DNA of 64,000 bases from Capillidium heterosporum (GCA_016630905.1 WBMQ01000013.1:806001-870000), one strand, 5' to 3'; shown: positions 37,946 to 50,078, counted from the first letter of the stretch. Notes: generated by a model from the sequence alone, not told the origin. Translations and numbers: made by a program.

Positions 37946-40095
37946 AAAGCCCCTTCGCGTCGATCAGTAAGTTAAAGCATTTGGTGAGCTTAAGTTGTGG
38001 GATGGTGTCCATATTATCTCTTGTTGGGTCGAATTTTTAAGGGGGTGAAGTGAAAATTCAACTAAAGGTGGTACACGAATTATACTAGCCGAATCGTACA
38101 AAATTTTACTCTAAGCTAAAAAGAAAGTCGAATCATCACCGTCCAATCCAATCCTAAACTCATTTCAGGCGCTACTCCTATGAAATAACGAGGTATAGGT
38201 AATCCCAAAATCCTCCCAATTTTAGAACTTCTTAGTCATTCTCTGTTGGAACTTTACCCATGCCTATAATTCAGCCTATCTACCCAATGAAAGCTGGCTA
38301 AATTATCTGATGGTCCCAATTTATTTTTAAAATATACTTGAGGTCGTAACTTCTGAGGCAATCGGGTGCTAGTGCTCTGTTGATTCGGCGAGGCTGATTT
38401 GCCCCAGCTATCCTAATTTAATCTGAGATATCTGATGGTACAAGTTATAAACTATTTGCTGATTTGCAAAAATTTTCACCATGTTTTTATCTGATCTTAA
38501 TAATCCGATCCCTTAAAGTTTCAACATCACTTTCAAAAGTTTATGCTAGCTTATTATAAGATTACCAAATCTGATTATTTTTATACACAAGGCTGTTTCA
38601 AATTAATAGTGTTTACTATGCATACTTCTTGTAAGTAAACTTATGGCCTCCAAACATACAAGCGTAAGCTAATTGTGATACGGGGAAGTATGTAGAAATA
38701 TCTGATGAAAAGGCACATTTCTACATAGATATCTGATGAGAATGTTCTATTTCTAAAAGTGGCGATAGTAGGATTTCCAACTATTCAAAAAACACGATAA
38801 GCTTTTTAATGGGTCTAGGAAAGTCCTATTCTGCTATCTTTACCTTCGAATTTCTTTTAGGCATTCAAGAACTCGCTTCCTCAACTTTAGCTTTGAATTC
38901 CTTAATTCTCAAAAGGAATGCGCTTTCAAAGTCCTCTATGGCACCTTTAGTCGCATAATCCAGCTTCAAAAGTTGGATAAACTCAACTTTTCAAAATATT
39001 CAATCCACTTTTTAAAGCACTTGCAAATTTCAAAGCAATACGCACCTATGATCACGTCCGATTTATTTAAAGGGCTATACTCTCATAGTCTTTGTTCAAC
39101 CCGTTAGTCTGGTACGAAATTGCTATCTACTGTAGGTTTCTTAGTAAGGAGCTTGAAATTTTGAAGTATCCATATTAATTTTGTTATCCCTTAAACAACT
39201 GTATTTATAACCGCAATTCGTTTTTTAGTTTTTAAATATGTATTTTTTGATTGTAAACCTTTCTAACTAAGCGGATGTATAAATTTCTTGCAATAAACTC
39301 ATGTAAATGTTGTTCCCTGATCTTAGCCCTCTTTCCATTTTCTCTTAAATCTCTATATCTATAAACGAAATGGATATAAGGTGGATTCCACCAATCAGCC
39401 AGGATTAAAAATATTAGAGCTTAATATTATACTATACTCCTCACATACGGTAATAGAATGCTCTGACAAGAAGATTTTTAAGTTTGAGCACAAATGACAA
39501 CTTAATACTACTTTATGATGATAACAGTATAGTAAAAAGTTGTATACTATAATCCTTAGAGGCCTTTGGATATATGTAGACATGAGATTATACCTTTGCA
39601 TGTATCTCTTTATCTTCATTAGGAATTTATAATTTGAATTTTCGTCGATCTATAGATATTGATAAATAATCCACAAGTATTTTCTATTGTATCTATAAGC
39701 TTTAATAAATTAAGCATGTTTTATTTTATACGTCCTTTCAATTACAAATATTTAAAGTTACGCTTTATGCTTTCCACAATCTTTCATCTTAAACTAAAAA
39801 TCCACTACAAACACAAACACATATAGGATCGCTTTCTAATACGTGCAAAGTTATCAAATGTAAGATAGCTATAACACTCTTAATCCCAAAAGTAATTAAA
39901 GCTCAACCACACTTTTCAATCCTTGCTTCGTTATTATAAAATACGAAAAACTATATACCCTATACCTTGTAATTTATGCATTATAGAATAGATTCAAGGA
40001 TATCAGTAAAGCTGGCTTTTAAAATCAGGTCTCTTATAAAAGACCTTAAACATATATAACCAGTTAGACTTTGCATTTGATATACCACCGATGTT
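37946..40095. other. Intergenic upstream of the GATA factor and of the peptide array
   Basis: No gene recognised in about 2.1 kb. The first 800 bp contain repeated TATCTGAT-type words. The remainder is AT-rich with no ORF that I would support. Confidence 0.4.
38304..38737. promoter_or_regulatory. Cluster of TATCTGAT (GATA-type) words
   Basis: TATCTGATGG at 38304 and 38429, TATCTGATC at 38489, and ATATCTGATG at 38698 and 38729. The reverse complement contains AGATA, a GATA-factor core. They lie 360-790 bp upstream of the GATA factor's ATG. Confidence 0.45.
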
Positions 40096-40188
40096 AATTA
40101 TCAAAAGATAAAGTAAAAAGATGCTTATGAAATATATCAGTTTAGATGCTATCATATTTTTTATGTAATTCAGATAAGTATATAAAAG
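40096..40188 (+). promoter_or_regulatory. Promoter of outlying peptide copy
   Basis: AATTATCAAAAG at 40096-40107 followed 83 bp later by TATATAAAAG at 40179-40188, 79 bp before the ATG. Same arrangement as the array promoters. Confidence 0.6.
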
Positions 40189-40257
40189 CTGAGCAAATCA
40201 ATCTGACTTTTAACAAACATAACCAAACTAACTATTACATATACAAAAACTACAACA

Positions 40258-40467
40258 ATGATCCCTTTCGAAGCCATCCTATACATTAAGATCCTCAAGA
40301 GCGAGAATAATTCCTTTAGTTTTATGAAGATCATGTTCATTTTCATCAAGCAATATCTATGCCACTTGAAGCACCCTCTTCTCTCTTGTAAATACTCAAT
40401 TTATGAGATCTCTTTATTTCACCTACCAATAACATATATATCAAATGTAAATATAGTTTCCTATTGA
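40258..40467 (+). CDS. Diverged, extended copy of the amphipathic micropeptide gene
   Basis: The first 14 codons match the array peptides in pattern (MIPFEAILYIKILKS; invariant M1, I2, I10, K11, K14). The short reading does not stop at about codon 20 as in the others: it continues to 69 residues with a hydrophobic, F/I/Y-rich tail. An out-of-frame TAG lies at the position of the usual stop, so a one-base change probably removed it. The promoter has the array's TATA and upstream element. It lies outside the inverted repeat and is the most diverged member, either an old copy or a decaying one. Confidence 0.5.
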   Translation: MIPFEAILYIKILKSENNSFSFMKIMFIFIKQYLCHLKHPLLSCKYSIYEISLFHLPITYISNVNIVSY

Positions 40468-41445
40468 AATAAATATCCGCATTCTATCATTATTTTCTAA
40501 ATTTTATATATAGTATATTTTAGATAAATCTATTCCCTACTTGCATTCAGACATTGGACTGTCAGCAACTTTATATTTAATACCAAAATGGTGTTTCAAC
40601 TATACTTTGCATGTAATCAAGCTACAAATTCGTATTTATAATTCAATTAGCTTCAAGCGATTCATTAAATTAGTTATCGAGAAAGTAGACTCTACACCTA
40701 CTTTAAATTGGAGACGAGATTTTGTAAAGTTAAAATCGAAGTATTCACAAAAAATAAGTGTATTTTGTGGATGGAAGGTAAAGATTTTCAATAGATGAGT
40801 TGTCGACTGATCCTGCGGTGAACTAGCCAGTTTTATTACTATAATATGAGCATACTGTACTTTTTGTTTTATACTATAAAATATGAGTTCTGCTAACCAG
40901 CCAAGATCAAAATTGCTAAGGTTTAATGTTGCATCATACTCTCCGTATACAGCTACAAGCCCCCTAAATAGAAACCTTGCAGTCTTGAGCCTAAATACTG
41001 GTTTATTAATGCCTTAAATCACAAAAATATATGATAATAAAAGCATTATACCATCTTTAGAGGTATTAAGCTTTACTACACCTATCAAATTCTAGATTTA
41101 CATGTATCTCTGTCTACACCAGGAATATGCGACTTGAAACTTTCAACTCGCAAACATATTTACAATTAACTATTTATTAAAATCAATATAAAGTATATTA
41201 AATTGAAATCAAGTTCTACTATAGGCTATTTCAAATATACACACATGAAATTATTCTTTTCATTTAAATTTAGCTTTTCCACTCTGAACTATAAATTCAC
41301 CGCGAACACAAACAAACCTGATCCCATGTTTCAAATATTTATAACTCTGAAATTTACAACTTATAATAGATCTAAAATGACAGATAGGTTTGATCTTATA
41401 AAACGTATTGGAAAATGAATTTTACATCCAAGAAAGACTGGGTTT

Positions 41446-41533
41446 AATTATCAAAGGATATTTTATAAAATGTACACATAGGACAAAAATTTGGACGCTA
41501 TTACAATCGACAGTTTTCAGATGGGTATATAAA
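41446..41533 (+). promoter_or_regulatory. Promoter of left outer peptide gene
   Basis: AATTATCAAAGG at 41446-41457 and TATATAAA at 41526-41533, 62 bp before the ATG. It lies outside the arm, so the mirrored gene on the right uses a different promoter. Confidence 0.65.
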
Positions 41534-41587
41534 GTTCGAATCCATGCTGCAAAGATTTAAAAACAATTACTTTTATACACCATTACA

Positions 41588-41659
41588 ATGATCGTTCCCG
41601 GAGTTATCATACATATCAAGGCCATCAAAGCAATCAAAACAAACAAGGCATCTGCTTAA
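41588..41659 (+). CDS. Amphipathic micropeptide, 23 residues (copy 1, left arm)
   Basis: ATG 62 bp downstream of TATATAAA; no intron, no signal peptide. The peptide begins MIVPGVIIHIKAIKAIK and ends with a basic-polar tail (TNKASA). Hydrophobic residues fall every three to four positions (I2, V3, V6, I7, I10, I13, I16) with lysines on the other face (K11, K14, K17, K20), so a helix would be amphipathic with net positive charge. The 3' flank has AATAAA-type signals (TTAATAAACTTTAAATAAAC near 41881). Coding status rests on conservation of start, stop position and helix pattern across five diverged copies. Function unknown; a membrane-active or secreted-signal role is conjecture. Confidence 0.7.
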   Translation: MIVPGVIIHIKAIKAIKTNKASA

Positions 41660-43134
41660 TTTTAGGGAAGCCATTTCTACATTACTACTGGCCAGATCAG
41701 CACTGATTAAACTTTATCTTCTCTCCTGTACACACCAAGCCTATGGATCCCCTTATATTGCCTACTAGGGGCACCATCTGGGCAATTTGATATCTTATAT
41801 ACCCCTTGCACATATACTATTTATTGGATCCCTTTACTCCATTACTATTGACGTACACACCAAATGCAACTCCAGCTTATTAATAAACTTTAAATAAACC
41901 TACCCATACTACTTTTGCCTATGGGTTTTGGAATTCTATTTACTTGCACAAACCTGTATGTTTGGATTTTAGATTGCTATTGGATAGCCTTTCCATTTTA
42001 ACACACCCAAACATTACTATATAGCTTAGATATACATTTATTGTCGTTTGGATGTAGATTTGTCGATGGCTGACTTTCCTACTATCACTAGCTTCTGTCC
42101 AAAGCATAAGCTGAATGTAAACTTTCTGTCTATCTTAGGACATTAAATAGGTTGGTGGCTAACGCTGCATTGGAATTGCCTAACCCTAACTAAAACTGCT
42201 ATGTTTGAGTAGAGCAATCTATCCATAGCTGCACATTTAAACTATGGTTTTGGATTTCTACTGTGTTATTTGTGTACCTATTCGTAGAAGCTTCAAGTTT
42301 AGCTTTACTCATCGGACGTATGGACTGAACGGCGAATTTCATTACATAATAGAAACAGCAGGCTTTGTCGTTTCAAATTCACCGTATATGGCTGTAGGGC
42401 ATACTAGATAGAAGCTTCTATTCTCAGCTTGGAATATGGTTTAGTGACGTCTTAAACAAACAATAGTATAGTAAGAAATGCAACTGTGCCTTTTGAGGTA
42501 GCAGACTAGAATTACGCAATTCCAATCCCTCACATAGTCCTCTACCTATATCCAAATTTTCAATTCGGATTCTTTACCAACTTCCAAGAAATCAAACATC
42601 GGTAGATGAGCCTGCCTTTAAACCACCCTGCATATCGATATATTTGCTATGTTAAGCTAACTATACATTGCCTTGCAGTCCATAACAATCAAGCATTCCA
42701 TCAAATTGCGCTTCCTAATTAAGCAATTGTTCCTTTAGTCTGAACTGGAAATTTCGCCGCCAAACATAAACAAACATTAGACCACTTTCAAGTACTCACA
42801 AAATTAGTCATTGTAACATAGGCAGACTATTTGGAATTCTAAATATACTGTTAAGAATTAGCCGTACCCTCCATTGCCATTTCATCATCAAGAGGTCCAA
42901 AGTTGTCTGTTCTACAACTTGCGCTTTGATATCGGACTTATAGATAAGGATTTGGGAAACTTGATAGTTATGGCGATATTAGCACCCTCACCAATAATCC
43001 AAAACGCAGCGTCAATAAAAGAACTTCCAGGTAATGGTAGCCCCGAGTTCAACTAGTGAGTGATGTTATGAGAAGTAGCTGTGGAGCTGTAACGCTTCGG
43101 ATACTACCGCAGCTTTGTCATCTCTTCGACAAGG

Positions 43135-43142
43135 TATATAAA
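43135..43142 (+). promoter_or_regulatory. TATA box of peptide copy 2
   Basis: TATATAAA 60 bp before the ATG. I did not find the AATTAYCAAAGG element here, the only array promoter lacking it. The mirrored box is at 60049-60056. Confidence 0.6.
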
Positions 43143-43194
43143 CCCCTGGATTCATCAGCCAATCTTAATTAAACTTAGAAAAGTAACTACTTTT

Positions 43195-43254
43195 ATGATT
43201 ATTACCGATTTTGTTAAACGCATCAAGGCCATCAAGGGCAAGAGCTCGGCCTAG
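43195..43254 (+). CDS. Amphipathic micropeptide, 19 residues (copy 2, left arm)
   Basis: Begins MIITDFVKRIKAIKGK and ends SSA. I2, I3, F6, V7, I10 and I13 form one face; K8, R9, K11, K14 and K16 the other. The 5' leader is short and ends ACTACTTTTATG. The 3' region contains TGTACATA at 43320-43327, a PUF-type element also found after copy 4, then AATAAACTT near 43391. No longer frame extends the peptide. Confidence 0.72.
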   Translation: MIITDFVKRIKAIKGKSSA

Positions 43255-44503
43255 CTTAAAGGAGGCTGAACTCACCTTGGTATAGGCTTACCATCTCCCT
43301 TGAATCACCTTACCTCCTCTGTACATATCTAATTTATAGGATTCCCATACTCCACTTAATACACATACATATCATATATAGCTATAAACCTTAATAAACT
43401 TCCAATAGACTCGCCCGTTTTATAATAAAGCTTCTGAATTGCGTATGTTTTGGAAGATTCTATTTATCTGTATACTTTAACATGGAATCGTCATTAAAGG
43501 TTTGTTGAGGAATGTTTTCTACTAGTGGATGGCTTAAATATTTTGTTACTTGACATAGATGCAGTAAATGTAAATCCACACCTACTTTTTGTAATAGCGG
43601 CGGATCAATATTTTACTATTGAAATCAGAAAGATTTGTAAGCTATAGTTTGCACGCCATCAATTTGAGTTTGTATTCAAAGTAGGATCAACTACCAGTTC
43701 AATTTGTTTATCAAGGGAGAAATGCAGCTGTAAGCTTTATATCCGCTCTACACGGGATATGGGGTCCCGTATGGTTGGAATGGAGCACTCTCAAGAACGA
43801 GTTTGTCGAGATGAGAGGTGAGATCTTTGATCGGTAGGTCGCCGGTTGGTCTTAAGGTGAACCTGTCAGCTTCCTCACTACAATGCCAATAAATCTTTCA
43901 CTGCCTACCTGTAAGATAGAATATATAAATGGCAGGCTCTATTAGTCAATCAAGGCCAAAATCGATGGGCTCAACTTTGTACCGCACCCCTTGTATACAA
44001 GTATAAAGCGTCCTAATTAGAAACCATCAATATTGAGCCCAAGTGCCGGCCTATTAATATCTTAAACAAACAACCGGTATAATAAACCAAACTACTGCAC
44101 CATACTCGTAGGTATTAGACACTACCATAGCTATTGGATTCTAAACTTAAGCGTATATTTTTACCTACATCAAGAACATACAATATGGAACTTTTTCAAC
44201 TGCCAAGTATGTTTATAATGGATCATCTCTTAGCACTGATGCAAAGTTTATTAAATTGGAAATGGTCGTCTTACAGGCTATTTCGAATAGAGGCATATGG
44301 AATTGTAGTTTGCATTCAATTAGTCCTTTTACCCTCAGCTACAAATACACATGAAGCAAATAAATCCAAATCTGGTTCGAAAACTTGTTATTGAACATGC
44401 TAAAAATAAACGATTTTCACTCCAAAATATACAGTTAAGCTTTGGACAGGCTGACAAACTTAGCCAGCCCAAATGTGGCACCAGTAGGTAAACTTTACAG
44501 CCA

Positions 44504-44593
44504 AATTATCAAAGGGTGTTTAGTAAAATGCACATTCTATATAGAAATTTGGCCATAATTGCAGACTCAATGGCTTTCAGATAAGTATATAAG
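44504..44593 (+). promoter_or_regulatory. Promoter of peptide copy 3
   Basis: AATTATCAAAGG at 44504-44515 and TATATAAG at 44586-44593, 63 bp before the ATG. Mirrored at 58598-58687. Confidence 0.65.
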
Positions 44594-44648
44594 CCTGGCT
44601 ACTGCAATAGCTCTTTACCAAACAGCTATCCATAAACCAATTACTTTT

Positions 44649-44711
44649 ATGATCATTACCGACTTTATCAAACGTATCAAGGCTATCAAGCCAAAGAATG
44701 AATCCACTTAG
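44649..44711 (+). CDS. Amphipathic micropeptide, 20 residues (copy 3, left arm)
   Basis: Begins MIITDFIKRIKAIKPK and ends NEST. It shares the first six residues with copy 2 but differs at V7I, G15P and the tail, so the gene is diverging while start, length and helix are kept. Flanking sequence is more like that of copy 1 than of copy 2, suggesting duplication in pairs or conversion between copies. Confidence 0.72.
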   Translation: MIITDFIKRIKAIKPKNEST

Positions 44712-46017
44712 CTTTGTGGATGCTACTTCAACCTTGCTACAAGCGACACTAGTGCCGTTTGAATTAGATTATTTTCTTTGTACCCATCAAACTTAGCAAT
44801 CCCTTTACCTTTTCTATGAGAAACCACCTATACAACCCTAAAGCTCCTTCTCCTTCTCCTTACACATATTTATGGAATCTCTTTTTACAATTAATAATTA
44901 ATATACATATCAAATGCAGCTCCAACTATTTAATCTAACTTAAATAAACTCTTTTATACATTTATTCTATAAATTTTGAAATGCTTTTGCTTATACGAAC
45001 CTAGCTACATGGATGTTCTATGAAAATTGGATCGCTCTGGAAAGCTTTTAATATACCTGTTGCCGTTCAAACATAGGTTTACCAATAGTTAATTTCACTG
45101 CTGTCTACTCCCAATCCAAGAACACTATAAAACTAACCATTTCAACCTATTGTAGAATATACAGTAGGTTGACAGGCGTGATTCAAAAGTAAATATAGGA
45201 AGAACCTAAAGCCACTTTGAAGTAGAGTAGCACACCAATTGCTTTGTGCTGGAAGATGAAGCCGAGTTAAGTTGAGGCTTGTAGTTTTGCTGCACAGATT
45301 TGGATTTCTACTTGTATAGACTCCAGGTTTAGTTTGGCTTATCGAATGTGTAGGTGGAAGTGCCGATTTGATCAGCAAATGAAACATCAGGCTCAATGTC
45401 GTGTTGTACTTGCTATATAGAATTGTAGAATATTCTAGATACAGGATTCATGTTCTTGGATCAATAAAGTCTCTCCCTTGGAAATATTAGGCCATGTTTA
45501 AACCATAGAATTCTAACCTTACACGTAATTCTGTTTACCTAAAAATTCGCAAATTGGATTTCTTGGCATCCAAATTGCCATATACCATCATATAAGCTTA
45601 CGATTAAAACTATTTATTGTCAATAAACCTTATTAAATTAAATTGACTACGCGTTATCTATCAGCAATGGCAGCTACGCACTATATCAAGTCGCGCTCCT
45701 CTTTTAGCCAATTCTTTCATGTTGGAATCAAAATCCGCTGAAACGCAGATAAGCCTACTTTCAGGCATCCATGAAGTTACTGAATGCGGTATAGGCAAAG
45801 TGCCTCCAATTTCAAAGGGGTATATAAAAACTGCCTGTATATTCTATTTTTTATTTTGCTATCGAGATATTAATAGTATATCTTACAGTATCCAAATTGG
45901 CATTAACCGTATAGCAAAGGATTGGCAAATCTGGCTTTTATGACAAAATCTGGCTTAGCAACGATTTAAGCAAATCATCTATTTGTGGACTTTGCATCTA
46001 GTGATAGCGCTGAATTT

Positions 46018-46104
46018 AATTACCAAAGGATAATAAAGGTGATTACGCAACCCAGAAGCTCAGGTACCATCGCAGTTTTGATGGTTTCTAGATAGGTATA
46101 TAAA
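46018..46104 (+). promoter_or_regulatory. Promoter of peptide copy 4
   Basis: AATTACCAAAGG at 46018-46029 and TATATAAA at 46097-46104, 66 bp before the ATG. Mirrored at 57087-57173. Confidence 0.65.
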
Positions 46105-46162
46105 GCTTGGATCTGTCGACATATTATTTTAACAAATTACCATATTTACATCAACCACTACA

Positions 46163-46225
46163 ATGATCGTTCCTGGAGTTATCCTACGTATCAAGGCCCT
46201 CAAGGGCAAGAAGGGGCTCGCTTAG
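46163..46225 (+). CDS. Amphipathic micropeptide, 20 residues (copy 4, left arm)
   Basis: Begins MIVPGVILRIKALKGK and ends KGLA. It shares MIVPGVI with copy 1 and a GK-rich tail with copy 2. The 3' region has TGTACATA at 46298-46305 and TTTAATAAACTC near 46380. Innermost of the four left-arm genes. Confidence 0.72.
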   Translation: MIVPGVILRIKALKGKKGLA

Positions 46226-47292
46226 ATTTATTATTTGAAAGCCGAGCCTGCCTCACTTCAAACGATGCCTATACCTTTGGGACCACCACATCCCCTCTGT
46301 ACATATACACCCTACACCACCATCTTAATTTATCTATTTATACCACATGTATCAAATGTAAATACAGCTTCATACTAAACCTTTAATAAACTCCTGCTGC
46401 ACTTTATCCCAACCATTTATAGATTTCCAATAGTCTACGTTTAGGCAAAGCCCCATTCTTCTTTCAAATGAAACATGTATCACCAATACAGCGTATTTTC
46501 GAGTCTATACACTAATATGCGGCCTATATTTTGCTTTTTGTTTGCGTATGTCGATAAGCGGCTGTATAATGGATACTGTTTTGCAAAAATGTAGCAAATT
46601 GCTCACAACCTAGCTAAACTTCAGAATTGAACTCCAACTGCTATTTGCACTTCACTAGTCCCCAAATTCGTACCTCAATCGATACCAAATTTCAATTCAA
46701 ATCCCATAAACAAATAATCACCTCTCATAAATCTACATCTAAAGGTGCAAATAACTGTACTGGTGCCTGCTACTAGAATCAAGGCGTTACTATGATAACC
46801 GTTTTACAGCTGACAAAGTTTAAAGTATGTGATGTCTAGCAGTTGCCACTCAAATCGTGTTAAAACAGGCACTTTAAGCTTACAGATGGGCTTTATCAAC
46901 CAACCATCAATGAAGCTTTATAGAAGTTAAAACAGAACGGAGTGCAATTCTTTGGAACCTACGCTTAAAGTATTTAGCAATCTGAGGTTGTTGATCTGCT
47001 GTCGAAGCATCTAACACGTGACTCGGAATGCCTACATAACTGTAGTCTCAGTTTCAAAGCCCAAAGGTAGTGCTGAAATTCTCTACGAGACACCATCGTA
47101 AGAGGCTGACATCGAAGCTTCTATAAAGTAATGAAGCAATTGTGTTATTATACCTTTATACAATCAACCTTGGACCTAAATCTTTGACTTGCTATGATGC
47201 TGGATCTAATAGTTGGACTACAGCATTGAAGCCTCATCAATTTTTGACATTGGTACATCGGCAGTAGCTTTTGCCATCGGGCTTGAGTTAAA

Positions 47293-50078
47293 TTTTTGTT
47301 TAGCTAAAGTACTAAATCACCTTACTTCTGAGTTCAAACCTGATGTATATCGAGTATTTATTTAAGACTGTCTCAATCTAATTATTGATTAAATTGGAGT
47401 ATTGTCAGTTAACTCTAAAAATTTAGTCTATAATACCCTCATGTATCTACCTATAAATTATTTCAAATCCAGACAACTTGGCAGATACCATGTAATAGAT
47501 TTTATAATATAGAAAAATATTTAAGATAAAGTATCCTTTAATATAGTGTTTTTCCAGGATTCAAATGAGGCAATTCTTAATAGTAAACCATATCAAATTT
47601 TACAATAATTAAACTAGAACTGTTTTATTTTTGCTTATGGAGAGAAATACCACTTTAATGGAAAGAGGGTAAGAAACCAATATCTGGACTGTAAAGTATT
47701 ATTACCTGGCAGAAATGAATATTATTCAATTATAAATGCACAATTAGGTTTATAGAACTTTCAACTACATCGTAAAAAATAGATACCCAGCATAGCTCAT
47801 TCTTGTCGACATTACATGAGTTTCTGGCCAACCCTTAAAACTTTCAGTGGCATCTCGCAAACTAAAGTGTCTTTTGAAACTCTATTGAAGGACTTTTCTA
47901 ATAGCTCAAGCACCTAAAAGCAGCTTACTAACTGAAAGCATAGGACCTAGCACATAATTTTTCAGCCTATATTCACTACTATATAACTAATCCTCACACT
48001 TTTTAATTCGAAATAGGATCAAAAGTAAAAATTTTAATAGTCGGTTTTTAACCTGATGATCAAAGCAGCATGTTCGAAAATATCCACCTAGCCAAACTCT
48101 TTGTCCGCTACATTGAGGTCCGCTCAGTGACGTCTTATGAGCTGATAATAGCTTCGAGACTCTATCAATGAGCCTTCATAATTCGAAAAGCTTAACTATC
48201 ATCTATCAACAAAAGTTTTTCTGGCTTAAATATTAAGTTTGTTGGAACCTACCTTTACCACTTTCCAACTAAAGTTCGCTACCATATAACTAATCTACTA
48301 CGTTGTTTAATTCAGAATAGGATCAAAGCCAAGTAGATTTGGTAATTATCATCTACGGAAGATACCATTTGTAAAGGAAGTCCCTTAGAAATGATAGTGC
48401 ATACTTTAAAGCACTTCTATCAGATTCTTTCCTAGATGGCAACTTCCCCAAGCAGGTGCCGTCATATTTCCGATAATTGACCTGGAATCTTGTTGCTGAA
48501 GCACCATCTTCAAAATTGTATCCACCACTATAAAATCTTCTAGGCCTTTTATTAATAATCTATCACCTTACCAACTTTGAATTTGAAATTGACATGTATG
48601 TACATTTACCATCGAACTTAGGGGATATTATAAGTGACTCAGCCATCAAGCAAAAATATATCCAACACTGGACATCATGACCATCACAATCATTTCCATA
48701 ATATCTACTATGATATACACCCATATGTGCCTAATTAATTATAAGAACGTTCCATCCTACGGCTTTTAGTTGACCTCAAATTTAAATGGTGTTTCGAATA
48801 TGAACTACAAGTTACTTTGCCACAATACATCCTCTATATCGTTTCAGCTAGCTTATCTAATATATTTCCAAGGGAGGAGGAAGTGCCGATTGGAGTTAAC
48901 CCTTATGTTGTAAAATATATTTTCAAGCAACTGATGTGGAGGTATAGCTTGTCCTTGAAGGCATGATTTAAATTCTAGGAAACTGGAATAGGTTGTCGGT
49001 ATACGATAGCAGGTGGAAATTTTTGAAACTTTTGATTTCACCTTTTCTATTACAAAGCTGGTGAGACATATTCATCTACTTTTATAGCATAGTTTTTCCG
49101 TAATCATCTGGTGGAAATACTGTTGCATAAAAATGAACAATAGGTTTCTAGCAAAAAATAAAAATATCTAAACCAACGAAAAGATTTCAAGTGAATCTAA
49201 TCGGCATACAGTTTAAGGCGCTTACTAAAGTGCTAATAAAATGAAGTATATCCCGCTATATCTACACCTTTTAACCTTCCCAGGTGTTCTTACCCACAAA
49301 CTTTAGAATCTATAATCGAAAATGGATAAAGTTCGGTAAAATCTATATTAGTTTGGATCAGAAGGTAAGTTTTTTCACTAGAACAAGTTGTCTTTGGTTG
49401 AAAAGTAGGGATAATTATAAATTGAACAAATATGGCTTTACTAGCACTCTGTCCGCTCCGCTCCCTTCTAGACTTGGCTTCAAGGCGACCTGCTTTCCCT
49501 ATGCAAATATCTTAAATACATTATATCATAAGACAGCCTTGGGACGCTTGGAGCCTAAGTATAGAGTCGAAATTGAGCCCCAGCCCATCCAAAATTTATC
49601 ATACCAGCTGGAAACCAATTATAAATAAATATATCCTTATCAGCTGAGATTGCCATTAATTTAAAAAATCGGTAATAACCCGAAAGCATCAATTACCAAT
49701 AGTTTTTAAAGTTTTATGCAAGTAATAGTTCCATCTGTCGAAGCTGAGGTTATTCTTTTATCCTGGTTTCAATTTGTGAACCAAAGTGACGAGTTCCCAA
49801 GCGAATTTGTTAGGGAAAAGTCAAGTTAGTGATCACAAGGCCAACTAAAATATATCTTAGTCAAATGTTTGTTGCCATAAAGCAAACTTGCACTACAAGT
49901 TATAACGTGCAGTTGTAATAAATTCAAAAATAGGTTTGGGATGAAGGGTATATAAGCCGACATCGCGTCCAAATTGAAAACAAATTTCAATTGCACCAAC
50001 TCTACACTTTTACTTACCCTTATCCTTACACTTTATCCTTTGCCTACATTTACATATATATCCAAATAAATTCGAGAA
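47293..50078. other. Core, left part: no confident gene
   Basis: AT-rich. Two blocks near 47977 and 48284 resemble each other (ATATAACTAATC and AATAGGATCAAA in both, about 305 bp apart), a decayed tandem repeat. A 114-codon open frame at 49284-49628 lacks an ATG and I could not join it to the ATG at 49241. TATATAAG at 49948-49955 begins the promoter of the 75-residue ORF. Confidence 0.45.

Larger units (their letters stand above)
41582..47292. repeat. Left arm of 5.7-kb inverted repeat
   Basis: Reverse complement of 55899-61609. Every matched pair of positions sums to 103191, so there is no net indel over 5,711 bp. I found only four substitutions (41670, 41672, 41706, 41719), all within 140 bp of the outer edge; the other segments I compared base by base were identical. 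The inner edge is at ...GGGCTTGAGTTAAA; the outer edge is six bases before the ATG of the outer peptide gene. The arm carries four micropeptide genes, all on the plus strand. Confidence 0.97.

Noticed and set aside
42874-43056. 60-codon ORF repeated in the right arm
   Set aside because: No ATG; lies in the upstream region of peptide copy 2.
43890-43990. Tenth peptide gene after a TATATAAA box
   Set aside because: An ATCAAGGCC word resembles the family, but it is out of frame with the only nearby ATG and the helix pattern is absent; at best a relic.
44134-44394. 86-codon ORF repeated in the right arm
   Set aside because: Starts at TTG, has no promoter of its own, and the paralogous block near 41000-41400 does not keep the frame.
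45719-45943. 74-codon ORF, identical in the right arm at 57248-57472
   Set aside because: It overlaps promoter-side sequence of peptide copy 4, and the related sequence in the right flank (61755-62000) does not keep the frame; the identity only reflects the palindrome.
49241-49628. Possible secreted protein with a short signal-like exon
   Set aside because: The ATG frame stops after 21 codons, and no intron of plausible length joins it to the 114-codon frame.
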